A DNA stretch of 7,490 nucleotides from an uncultured Aeromonadales bacterium. Its GTDB lineage: Bacteria; Pseudomonadota; Gammaproteobacteria; Enterobacterales; Succinivibrionaceae. The notes below the pieces were generated by a model that saw only the letters and a program-made list of their open reading frames with translations, was not told the DNA's origin and did no database searches. How positions within the stretch are numbered: the first letter of the stretch is position 1; every line of letters begins with the position of its first letter. The stretch covers positions 1-7,490 of the forward strand of contig CADBNP010000251.1 in assembly GCA_902796095.1 (NCBI GenBank), given 5' to 3'. The translations under genes and the position numbers were made by a program. Positions 1 to 5,693 of this stretch are shown piece by piece.

Positions 1-1233
1 AAATACATTGCCGTCAATTTCCGGAGAATCGTATTTACTGCGGCAGATCAGAACAGAGTCATCCGATTCTACATCATCAATTATAACATCCATCTCCTGA
101 CTGATTTTGGAAGCCATCAGTTCATCAGAAATATTTTTCTGAACCTGCATGAATCGATCCCATCGCTCCTCTTTTACCTCCTCCGGGATCTGATCTTCAA
201 AACTGTTGGCTGCAACGCCGTATACATCACTGTACCTGAAGCAGCCGACACGCTGAAGCTTTGCTTCCCGGATAAAATCCAGAAGATTCTCAAAATCCTT
301 TTCCGTTTCACCAGGGAAACCGACGATAAAACTGGATCTGATGCATAGGTCAGGTACTTCCTCCTTCCAGCTGTTGATTTCATCGGCAATTCTTAAAATG
401 TTGCCCGGTCTTCTCATTCTTTTAAGAACATTCGGTGAGGAATGCTGGAGCGGTATATCCAGATACGGAACGATTGCGCTGTCCTTCAGGTATGGAATAA
501 TTTTTTTCAGCAGAGGATAAGGATAGAGATAGTGCAGTCTTACCCATATATCCTTTTGGGAAAGAAACTCAAGCAGAGACAGAAAGTCTGACCTGTATTC
601 CCTTCCGTTGTATATTCCGGTTTCATAGGCGAGATCTCTTCCGTAATCCAGAGTATCCTGGGCAACTACCATGATTTCCTGGACTCCGTTTTCTATCAGG
701 CGATCTGTTTCACCCATGATATCCTCGATTTTTCTTGATATCATCGGACCTCTGAGAAACGGTATGGCACAGAAGGAACATTTGTTTGAGCAGCCTTCTG
801 AAATTTTAAGGTAGGCGTAGTGGGAAGGAGTCAGCTTGATCCCCGGATTCGGTACGTCAGCCGCATATAAAATGTTTTTTCTTCTGAGAGGAAGCGTATT
901 TCTTACCAGCTCAAAAACTTCATCATATGAGTGGGGACCTGTTATGCCGACAATCTGATCTGAAGAGAAGTTTTCCCTTATGAATTCAGCTCTTTTGCCA
1001 AGACATCCGGTAATTATTATTTTTTTACCTGTTTCCAGAGCCTCGGATATGCTTTCGAATGATTCGTCTATTGACGGATTGATGAATCCGCAGGTATTGA
1101 TGATGATGAGATCCGATTTCTCATAGTTTGGAACGATTTTATAACCGTTACATTCCAGAACTGTCATTATTCTCTCTGCATCCACCAGATTTTTGCAGCA
1201 TCCGAGAGAAACGAAGCCGATTTTATTCTTCAT
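1..1233 (-). CDS. rimO: Ribosomal protein S12 methylthiotransferase RimO (C-terminus cut by window edge)
   Basis: This radical-SAM iron-sulfur enzyme adds a methylthio group to the conserved aspartate (Asp88/89) of ribosomal protein S12. The 411 visible residues show the full family layout. The N-terminal UPF0004 domain contributes three cluster cysteines: C12 in SLGCCKN, C48 in NTCGF and C77 in TGCLG. The radical-SAM CxxxCxxC motif is C148/C152/C155 in EGCSNKCSFC. Other RimO blocks are LKISEG, VRLHYLYPYP, DIPLQHSSP, SFIVGFPGETE and EEVKEERW, followed by the start of the TRAM domain ending at PEIDGNVF. Compared with the roughly 440-residue E. coli protein, about 30 residues are missing beyond base 1. 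The ATG start aligns with the family N-terminus and has a weak GGA Shine-Dalgarno at 1241-1243, 7 nt away. It lies 75 bp downstream of the phosphoesterase gene on the same strand and is probably co-transcribed. The residue after C12 is Cys rather than the usual Pro. Assignment over MiaB rests on GC-x-KN and DxPLQHxSP context and on the overall match to RimO. Confidence 0.96.
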   Translation of the reverse strand, partial: MKNKIGFVSLGCCKNLVDAERIMTVLECNGYKIVPNYEKSDLIIINTCGFINPSIDESFESISEALETGKKIIITGCLGKRAEFIRENFSSDQIVGITGPHSYDEVFELVRNTLPLRRKNILYAADVPNPGIKLTPSHYAYLKISEGCSNKCSFCAIPFLRGPMISRKIEDIMGETDRLIENGVQEIMVVAQDTLDYGRDLAYETGIYNGREYRSDFLSLLEFLSQKDIWVRLHYLYPYPLLKKIIPYLKDSAIVPYLDIPLQHSSPNVLKRMRRPGNILRIADEINSWKEEVPDLCIRSSFIVGFPGETEKDFENLLDFIREAKLQRVGCFRYSDVYGVAANSFEDQIPEEVKEERWDRFMQVQKNISDELMASKISQEMDVIIDDVESDDSVLICRSKYDSPEIDGNVF

Positions 1234-1273
1234 AGTAATATCCGATAATTTTTCTGCTGTTAATTTGCCAAAT

Positions 1274-1305
1274 TGCCGTATCAGGTTCTCTGATATCTGA
1301 CGGCA
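1274..1305. repeat. Inverted repeat / hairpin between the phosphoesterase gene and rimO
   Basis: TGCCGT at 1274-1279 is the exact reverse complement of ACGGCA at 1300-1305, and an inner ATCAG (1280-1284) can pair with CTGAT (1290-1294). In the minus-strand transcript this hairpin sits directly after the phosphoesterase stop codon. It is followed by a mixed A/T stretch, not a U-run, so it does not look like an intrinsic terminator. It may stabilise or partly attenuate the transcript between the two genes; that role is inferred. Confidence 0.4.
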
Positions 1306-1308
1306 GGA

Positions 1309-2451
1309 TTATTTTCTGTTAATGTTGATTACGGTGTATTCTGAAAAGGTTCCTGTTTTGAATTTAAGCGCCCAGTCTGAAATTCCTGATGTTACAATGA
1401 AGTCAGTTGTTCCTCTTCGCTCATATCCGTATACAAGATCCAGTACACCGGTTAATTTTCCTATGCTGTTTAAAGGGAACATCTGACCTCCGTGAGTATG
1501 TCCGCCGAGGACAAGATCAAACCTGCTGTCTGCAAGTCTGTTGAAATCGGATGGCTGGTGATCGATAACAATGGCATACCTGTCTTCAGGAACGAGAGCT
1601 CTGAGCTGAGCGGCTGAATATCTGCTGCCCTGCAGTTCTCTTTCAACAGACAGGTCTTTTCTTCCTATTACAGTAATGTTGGCTGGAAGATCTGATATTT
1701 CGTCAGTAAGAACGGTAATTCCGTTTCTTCTCATTTCGTCCGTCATTTCTGCCAGACTGTATCCTCTTCTCAGATCACCGTAATAACCCTTGTCATGATT
1801 TCCCACCGCAAAGTAAATTCCGTATTTTGTTCTGATTTTGCCAAGAGCACGGACAGATCCCAGCATATCGTCCTTTGTAGTGGAATCGTCAACAAAATCG
1901 CCGGCTATGATAATAAGGTCCGGCCTGTCCTTTTCCATATTCTTAAGATGCTTTTCAAAGCCCGCCGCATTAAATGTTGTGCCGATATGAGAATCGGCAA
2001 ACATGACAATTCGAAGAGGCTCAATTTCTTTTGATGTTGTGAGACTGTATTCTGTTCTCCAGACATTATGGTTGAGATACCATCCTGCAGACAGAGCGCA
2101 AAGCGTTGCGGCACATGCGGCAATTGCACTGAGTCGTTTTACATATCCTGAAGGAAGATTCCGTCGGAAAATGTAAAAGATGAGATCTGAAAGAATGAGA
2201 AAAACAGCAAGATGAAGAAAGACAACTACTGCATTGATAATGTGCAGGCAGAGAGAAAGAAGTGAGAAAACGGCAAGCACGGCAAGGATTGAGAGACCAC
2301 GCCAGCTTCTGCTGTATTTTCCTGTATGAAAAAAAATTCCGGCATTGCTTCTGATTTCTGCCGCAATTGAATAGACACTCTTTGAAACGTAGAGAATCGC
2401 TGCACTGGTCAGAATTATCAGTGCAATCAGTATAGTAATCCATAAAATCAT
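1309..2451 (-). CDS. Membrane-anchored metallophosphoesterase (YkuE/YaeI/TMPPE-like)
   Basis: This is a calcineurin-like binuclear metallophosphoesterase of 380 residues. All metal-binding blocks are present: DSH (D153, H155), GDFVDD (D185), GNHD (N218, H219), IDHQP (H298) and GHTHGGQ (H318, H320). The GHTHGGQ and IDHQP forms are typical of the YkuE/YaeI group, whose members cleave phosphomonoester or phosphodiester bonds; the substrate here cannot be read from sequence. The first ~125 residues hold hydrophobic segments at about 3-22, 53-71, 73-95 and 107-125. Basic residues cluster in the loops 24-51 and 96-106, so the positive-inside rule places the catalytic domain in the periplasm. That topology is inferred. 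The ATG at 2451 has an AGGA Shine-Dalgarno at 2459-2462 with 7-nt spacing and a good promoter just upstream. rimO follows 75 bp downstream in the same orientation, but no functional link between the two is known to me. The family assignment is firm; the physiological role is unknown. Confidence 0.9.
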   Translation of the reverse strand: MILWITILIALIILTSAAILYVSKSVYSIAAEIRSNAGIFFHTGKYSRSWRGLSILAVLAVFSLLSLCLHIINAVVVFLHLAVFLILSDLIFYIFRRNLPSGYVKRLSAIAACAATLCALSAGWYLNHNVWRTEYSLTTSKEIEPLRIVMFADSHIGTTFNAAGFEKHLKNMEKDRPDLIIIAGDFVDDSTTKDDMLGSVRALGKIRTKYGIYFAVGNHDKGYYGDLRRGYSLAEMTDEMRRNGITVLTDEISDLPANITVIGRKDLSVERELQGSRYSAAQLRALVPEDRYAIVIDHQPSDFNRLADSRFDLVLGGHTHGGQMFPLNSIGKLTGVLDLVYGYERRGTTDFIVTSGISDWALKFKTGTFSEYTVININRK

Positions 2452-2491
2452 TGAGATGTCCTGTAAAATTGAAGATCCGGAATTGTGCTTA

Positions 2492-2500
2492 ATTATACCA
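2492..2500 (-). promoter_or_regulatory. Extended -10 sigma-70 promoter of the phosphoesterase-rimO pair
   Basis: Read on the minus strand, this is TGGTATAAT: a perfect TATAAT (2492-2497) with the TGn extension. It lies about 40 bp before the phosphoesterase ATG. No good -35 box is visible at 16-18 bp upstream (the 17-bp position reads GCGGGT), which is tolerated in extended -10 promoters. It would drive the phosphoesterase gene and probably rimO. Confidence 0.6.
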
Positions 2501-2594
2501 TGGCGTGCAGGAAAACCCGCTCTTTCAGCAGTCGTTTCCTGTTGATGGCTCCTGATATTCCTATGTCGTACTGTATTTTAACCGTCAAATAGAC

Positions 2595-2600
2595 TATAAT
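2595..2600 (+). promoter_or_regulatory. Candidate -10 box of maoP
   Basis: A perfect TATAAT sits 120 bp upstream of the maoP start. The position 17 bp upstream of it (2572-2577, TGTATT) is a poor -35 match, so the call rests on the -10 box. A TTGACC at 2635-2640 could be a -35 for a second start, but no -10 lies at proper spacing from it. If 2595-2600 is the promoter, the inverted repeat at 2613-2652 falls around and just after the transcription start, where a repressor would act. Confidence 0.4.
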
Positions 2601-2612
2601 TACGAAAATTTA

Positions 2613-2652
2613 TGATCATGACGCAGATCCTTTTTTGACCTTTTCATGATCA
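2613..2652. promoter_or_regulatory. GATC-containing inverted repeat upstream of maoP (candidate operator)
   Basis: TGATCATGA at 2613-2621 is the exact reverse complement of TCATGATCA at 2644-2652, with 22 bp between the arms and 31 bp between arm centres, about three helical turns. Each arm contains the palindrome TGATCA. GATC occurs at 2614-2617, 2626-2629 and 2648-2651, three sites within 38 bp. The arrangement suits a dimeric DNA-binding protein, a Dam-methylation-sensitive site, or a 9-bp stem in the maoP leader RNA. In E. coli the cis site maoS lies upstream of maoP; I cannot compare it here, so equivalence is only a hypothesis. Confidence 0.5.
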
Positions 2653-2719
2653 CATCTAATGGTTTGGTATTTTCGAACAAAACAGAAGGTTCGGTCAGGT
2701 TTATCCATAAGGTAGAAAA

Positions 2720-3085
2720 ATGAGTTTTACTTCAGACAAGCACTTTAATAACTATCAGAAATTTCCACGGGGATTAAGAAGAAGCGGCTATTTTACCATT
2801 AAGGAATCAACGGTTCTTGAAGAATGCGGTCAGGCGATGTCTGAGCTTTACGAAGGCAAAAGAAAGCCTAAGACTCCTGAAGAGAAAACCTTTGTTACAC
2901 AGATAGCACTCATCAGAAAACAGATTGAGGACAGGGTAGAGACGATCAATGTTGATGTCGTTGAAGATTTCAATACCAGGTGCTGGGCGAAATATCTCAA
3001 GGTAATGATCCCTAACCGGGTTCATCACCTTGGTCCTCAGACAACTGGTCAGGATGACAGTTCTTCTGAAGGTGCTGAAGAATAA
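2720..3085 (+). CDS. maoP: MaoP macrodomain Ori organisation protein (DUF413/YifE)
   Basis: This small cytoplasmic protein (121 residues) matches the DUF413 family. In E. coli the family member MaoP acts with the DNA site maoS to organise the origin region of the chromosome into a macrodomain. The diagnostic block is near residues 14-34: KFPRGLRRSGYFTIKE, then the conserved LE, followed by a GKRKPKTPEEKTFV segment at about 45-60. The C-terminal part ends in an acidic, serine-rich tail (DDSSSEGAEE), also usual for the family. Length is close to the ~112 residues of the E. coli protein. The ATG has the Shine-Dalgarno TAAGGT (AAGG at 2709-2712) with 7-nt spacing. The gene stands alone: it is divergent from the phosphoesterase gene, preceded by a GATC-rich inverted repeat, and closed by its own terminator. 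MaoP belongs to the protein set that coexists with Dam methylase (with SeqA, MukBEF and MatP), so the host probably has Dam; that is inferred. Confidence 0.92.
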   Translation: MSFTSDKHFNNYQKFPRGLRRSGYFTIKESTVLEECGQAMSELYEGKRKPKTPEEKTFVTQIALIRKQIEDRVETINVDVVEDFNTRCWAKYLKVMIPNRVHHLGPQTTGQDDSSSEGAEE

Positions 3086-3103
3086 AATAAGATTATCCGG
3101 AAG

Positions 3104-3133
3104 AAAGAGTTGCAGAAAATGCAGCTCTTTTTT
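3104..3133 (+). terminator. Intrinsic terminator of maoP
   Basis: The stem AAAGAGTTGCA (3104-3114) pairs with TGCAGCTCTTT (3120-3130) through one G-T wobble, around a GAAAA loop (3115-3119). A run of six T follows from within the stem (3128-3133). It starts 19 bp after the maoP stop codon. This is a textbook Rho-independent terminator and indicates that maoP is transcribed as a single gene. Confidence 0.9.
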
Positions 3134-3343
3134 GTGTCCGGCATTAGCATTTTCACAGGGTGAAGGTCCGAACCCGGATCTGGAGGCAAGAGTTGTCGAA
3201 AACAGCACCCAGAAATTGATACCTGGCATTGTGGTACCTGTGTTCCGTAATCAAGCGTTCAAAAAATTACGAAAACCCTGACGAGCCAGGAGTTTGGATC
3301 ACATTGTGAAATTAACCCGGAGCGGTCTGAATTTTCCTCTGGA

Positions 3344-3357
3344 ACACCACGTTTTCT
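3344..3357. repeat. 14-bp direct repeat, copy 1
   Basis: ACACCACGTTTTCT occurs here and again at 3579-3592, 235 bp downstream in the same orientation, with no similarity in the flanks. An exact 14-bp match within 700 bp is unlikely by chance. Its meaning is unknown; it may be a relic of rearrangement within the decayed segment. Confidence 0.5.
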
Positions 3358-3578
3358 TGCCTTTCTACCTCTCTACAGCATCTTTGTACATCCCCCACAA
3401 GCGGTTAGATTCTGAGGAACCCCGAGATTGTCCCAGGTAAAAGACATGTTTTCCTTTCATCTTGGGTTCTAAATCATGGTACACGAGTTGAAAATACGAC
3501 GCTATTTTGTGCTTTTCTGAATAGAATTATGAGGCCGAGTATTTTTTTGAAGCGGAAGTGGGAGGAGCATAACCAATG

Positions 3579-3592
3579 ACACCACGTTTTCT
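3579..3592. repeat. 14-bp direct repeat, copy 2
   Basis: This is the second exact copy of ACACCACGTTTTCT (first at 3344-3357). Flanking bases differ between the copies (CTCTGGA before copy 1, AACCAATG before copy 2), so the repeat does not extend further. Confidence 0.5.
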
Positions 3593-3811
3593 GTTAGAGA
3601 CCAGTATTGGGTTACAGAGGTACCACACCTTTATTGAACACGGCTTTTTTGTGCCATGGTAACTTATGTCTTGTTCATCAAAGAGCAGAAATGATCAGGA
3701 TCGCTAATTGTCCGCTACTGTCGATTTCTCTTTCAAAATGTCTGGGTATATCCTTAACATTTAAAGATGCCGAATGTTCAGAAATTCATTTAATTTCAAA
3801 TAATTAAGTAC

Positions 3812-3840
3812 TTACTATTTTTAGAAAAACCATGTAATAT
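3812..3840 (+). promoter_or_regulatory. Candidate sigma-70 promoter of the chemoreceptor gene
   Basis: TTACTA (3812-3817) and TAATAT (3835-3840) are separated by exactly 17 bp and end 38 bp before the chemoreceptor ATG. The -10 box differs from consensus at one or two bases and the -35 box is weak. No clear flagellar sigma-28 promoter (TAAA, 15 bp, GCCGATAA) is visible in the upstream region. Confidence 0.4.
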
Positions 3841-3878
3841 GAACCTGATATTCAATAATTTTCCTCAGGTTGCTCATT

Positions 3879-5501
3879 ATGGATCTTTTTGCCCGCTTCA
3901 AAATTTCTCACAAACTTCTGTTTCTTCTGCTTGCTGTTACAATTGTTCTGATTGTCAATTTCTGTATGGCCGTATCAAAAATGAATGTTCTGTCAGGCTG
4001 TCTTAATCAGCTGGCAGACGGCAAATCTGGTCTTATCAGTCTGGTGGACAGTTCCAGACATCTGGAGGCTATCTTTAAAGAGCTGAGGATCAGTGCCATC
4101 AAATATCCCATGACTGTTTCCCAGGAGGAACGTGACGGACAGCGCAGAGCCTTCACGGCAAATAAGAAGAATTTCATTTCAGTTCTTGAAAGGGTCACAG
4201 ATCAGTGTCAGAGTCAGAAGGAATGTCTTGATTCAGTTTCTTATATGAAAAATCAGCTTGATGAATACGAAAAGGCTGCCTATGGTGAAGTTATGAGACT
4301 TACTGAACTCAATCAGAACCGTGATGCCTATCTTGCCATTCAGAAATATCTGGTTCCCATTGGTGCCAATATCGATTCCAGGGTGGAATTTCTGATCAAA
4401 CTCTCTGAGGAACGAAGCAGATCTATACAGAAGACTGTGGAGCATGAAACCAAACTTATTACTTTTATTGCTGTGTCAGCTGTCGGGATCCTGCTTTGCA
4501 TATTTATTACCAGGATGATTTCAAACTCAATTATGTCTCCAATCAACCGTCTCAGTCAGGAGACAGAAGCAATTGCCGGTGGTGATCTTTCAATTGCAAT
4601 CAGTCATGATGATGAAATCGGTAACTCTCTGAAAGGTATGCTTGGCAGTCTTCGCAATGTTGTTTCCGGTTTGGGAGAGGATGCCGGAAGACTGAGGCTT
4701 GACTTTGAGAATCTGGCCAGATCAAACAGCAATGTGGCGTCAAGTTCGGAAAAAATTCTGTCCCAGTCCATGACTGTAGCCTCTGCCAGCGAGGAAATGG
4801 CTGATACTTCCAGGCAGATTGCTAAAAGCTGCTCCGAGGCGTCGGAATATTCGGCCGAGGTTCAGAGAATAGTCCGTGAGGGTGGTGAGAAGGTTCGCTT
4901 AACTGTTGAGAAGATCCGTGAACATACAGAACAGACAAATGAAAGTGCCAAAATGATAGATCTCCTCGGCTGCCAGGCTCAGAAGATAAGCGGTATCGTG
5001 GGCACAATCCAGGATATTGCGGATCAGACAAATCTGCTGGCTCTGAATGCTGCTATTGAGGCGGCACGTGCGGGTGAACATGGAAGGGGCTTTGCCGTGG
5101 TAGCTGATGAGGTTCGTACACTTGCCGGAAAGACTTCCGGTTCCACCAGGGAAATAAGCTCCATGATTGCAGACATTCAGAAAATGGTGGGGAACGCGAC
5201 CTCTACCATGGCGATTAATGTAAAAAACATGAACGAGATTGCTGAACACACTGTAGCTCTGGAGGAAAGCCTCAACAGTATCAACACCTCTGTGGAAACA
5301 GTTCACGGTCAGCTGATCCAGATAGCTTCCGCCACCGAGGAGCAGACGGCAACGAGTCTGGAAATATCCTCAAACATGCAGAGCATTTCTGACTCCACAT
5401 CCATCACTGCTGCCGAGACAAAGACCGCTCTTGGTATCTCTGAAGAAATCAGACAGGTTACTGATTCTCTAGATGAGAAGGTCAAACTGTTCAGACTGTA
5501 G
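3879..5501 (+). CDS. Methyl-accepting chemotaxis protein (4HB-type sensor)
   Basis: This transmembrane chemoreceptor has 540 residues. It senses a periplasmic cue and controls CheA/CheW signalling to the flagellar motor. A membrane helix lies at about 13-32. A mostly helical periplasmic region of ~160 residues follows, resembling a four-helix-bundle ligand domain. The second membrane helix is at about 193-212, then a HAMP domain at ~213-265 (MSPINRL, GGDLS, DEIG). The long cytoplasmic coiled coil has its hairpin tip near 380-412 (IADQTNLLALNAAIEAARAGE, GFAVVADEVRTLA). It ends in VKLFRL with no NWETF-type CheR/CheB tether; length and ending suggest the 40H class. The ATG at 3879 is preferred because AGGT at 3867-3870 lies 8 nt upstream; the in-frame TTG at 3870 would overlap that site. 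C110 and C116 are close together on the periplasmic side and might form a disulfide. The ligand cannot be predicted. The gene is monocistronic and convergent with the Sel1-repeat gene. Confidence 0.95.
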   Translation: MDLFARFKISHKLLFLLLAVTIVLIVNFCMAVSKMNVLSGCLNQLADGKSGLISLVDSSRHLEAIFKELRISAIKYPMTVSQEERDGQRRAFTANKKNFISVLERVTDQCQSQKECLDSVSYMKNQLDEYEKAAYGEVMRLTELNQNRDAYLAIQKYLVPIGANIDSRVEFLIKLSEERSRSIQKTVEHETKLITFIAVSAVGILLCIFITRMISNSIMSPINRLSQETEAIAGGDLSIAISHDDEIGNSLKGMLGSLRNVVSGLGEDAGRLRLDFENLARSNSNVASSSEKILSQSMTVASASEEMADTSRQIAKSCSEASEYSAEVQRIVREGGEKVRLTVEKIREHTEQTNESAKMIDLLGCQAQKISGIVGTIQDIADQTNLLALNAAIEAARAGEHGRGFAVVADEVRTLAGKTSGSTREISSMIADIQKMVGNATSTMAINVKNMNEIAEHTVALEESLNSINTSVETVHGQLIQIASATEEQTATSLEISSNMQSISDSTSITAAETKTALGISEEIRQVTDSLDEKVKLFRL

Positions 5502-5639
5502 AGATAAGGCAATTCCGGGACTGCAGTTTTTCTGTGGTGTATGGAGAGCGAAGAAAAATTAAGAATGTAACCTGGCTGTGTTCAGTACAACGTAATATTT
5601 CTTAAACCTTTTGGGGTGGACTTTTTATGTTACGCTGTT

Positions 5640-5657
5640 CCTGGATCGCTTCCCAGG
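5640..5657. repeat. Small hairpin in the convergent intergenic region
   Basis: CCTGG (5640-5644) and CCAGG (5653-5657) form a 5-bp inverted repeat around an 8-nt loop. No T-run follows on either strand, so it is not a terminator by itself. It lies just before the stronger terminator-like hairpin and may be an accessory fold, or chance. Confidence 0.25.
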
Positions 5658-5667
5658 CTCAACACTT

Positions 5668-5692
5668 TTCCCGAGCAGAGCCGGGAGTTTTT
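5668..5692 (+). terminator. Probable intrinsic terminator of the chemoreceptor transcript
   Basis: TTCCCG (5668-5673) pairs with CGGGAG (5682-5687), including one T-G wobble, around an 8-nt loop, and is followed by TTTTT (5688-5692). The T-run is on the plus strand, so it serves the chemoreceptor gene, although it lies 167 bp after that stop codon. It ends one base before the stop codon of the convergent Sel1-repeat gene. On the minus strand the same hairpin lacks a U-run, and I see no intrinsic terminator for that gene within the convergent interval. Confidence 0.55.
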
Positions 5693-5693
5693 C

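Larger units (their letters stand above)
3302..3694 (-). pseudogene. Possible decayed coding sequence with in-frame stops
   Basis: One minus-strand frame runs for 55, 53 and 21 codons, separated by TAA at 3527-3529 and TAG at 3365-3367 and closed by TGA at 3299-3301. Segments include KRGVIGYAPPTSASKKYS and, after the first stop, LEPKMKGKHVFYLGQSR and ESNRLWGMYKDAVER, which read like ordinary soluble protein. No intact start or Shine-Dalgarno is visible. I do not recognise a family; a degenerate transposase is possible but no catalytic motif could be identified. Stretches of this length can arise by chance, so the call is weak. Confidence 0.22.
3134..3811. other. Long stretch without an intact gene, probably decayed sequence
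   Basis: Between the maoP terminator and the chemoreceptor promoter there are about 680 bp with no reading frame that has a start, a Shine-Dalgarno and a recognisable product. All plus-strand frames are short; the longest, such as 3607-3807, lack a ribosome binding site and family motifs. The minus strand has one frame with long stretches between in-frame stops, given as a separate entry. A 14-bp sequence occurs twice in direct orientation. I see no terminal inverted repeats, tRNA, CRISPR or riboswitch-like architecture. The simplest reading is an eroded gene or mobile-element remnant. Confidence 0.5.

Noticed and set aside
2066..2443. Long minus-strand reading frame overlapping the phosphoesterase N-terminus
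   Set aside because: It is an out-of-frame shadow of the membrane segments of the phosphoesterase gene, with no independent start signal.
3030..3281. 83-codon plus-strand reading frame overlapping the end of maoP
   Set aside because: It runs through the maoP terminator, has no ribosome binding site and no recognisable motif.
3231..3626. GTGGTACCT (3231-3239) and AGGTACCAC (3618-3626) as possible inverted ends of an insertion sequence
   Set aside because: Nine bases are expected about this often by chance in such an interval, the core is itself a palindrome, and similarity does not extend.
3762..3776. TAAAG followed by GCCGAATG, resembling a flagellar sigma-28 promoter before the chemoreceptor
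   Set aside because: The two elements are adjacent and not about 15 bp apart, and no TAAA lies at the right distance.
3607..3807. 66-codon plus-strand reading frame in the long intergenic stretch
   Set aside because: No Shine-Dalgarno, low-complexity of any family signal and no known motif; likely a chance frame.
3870..3878. TTG start adding three residues to the chemoreceptor
   Set aside because: It would directly abut the Shine-Dalgarno AGGT (3867-3870); the ATG at 3879 has proper 8-nt spacing.
4899..5306. 135-codon minus-strand frame opposite the chemoreceptor
   Set aside because: It lies antisense to the highly conserved signalling domain and has no domain features of its own.
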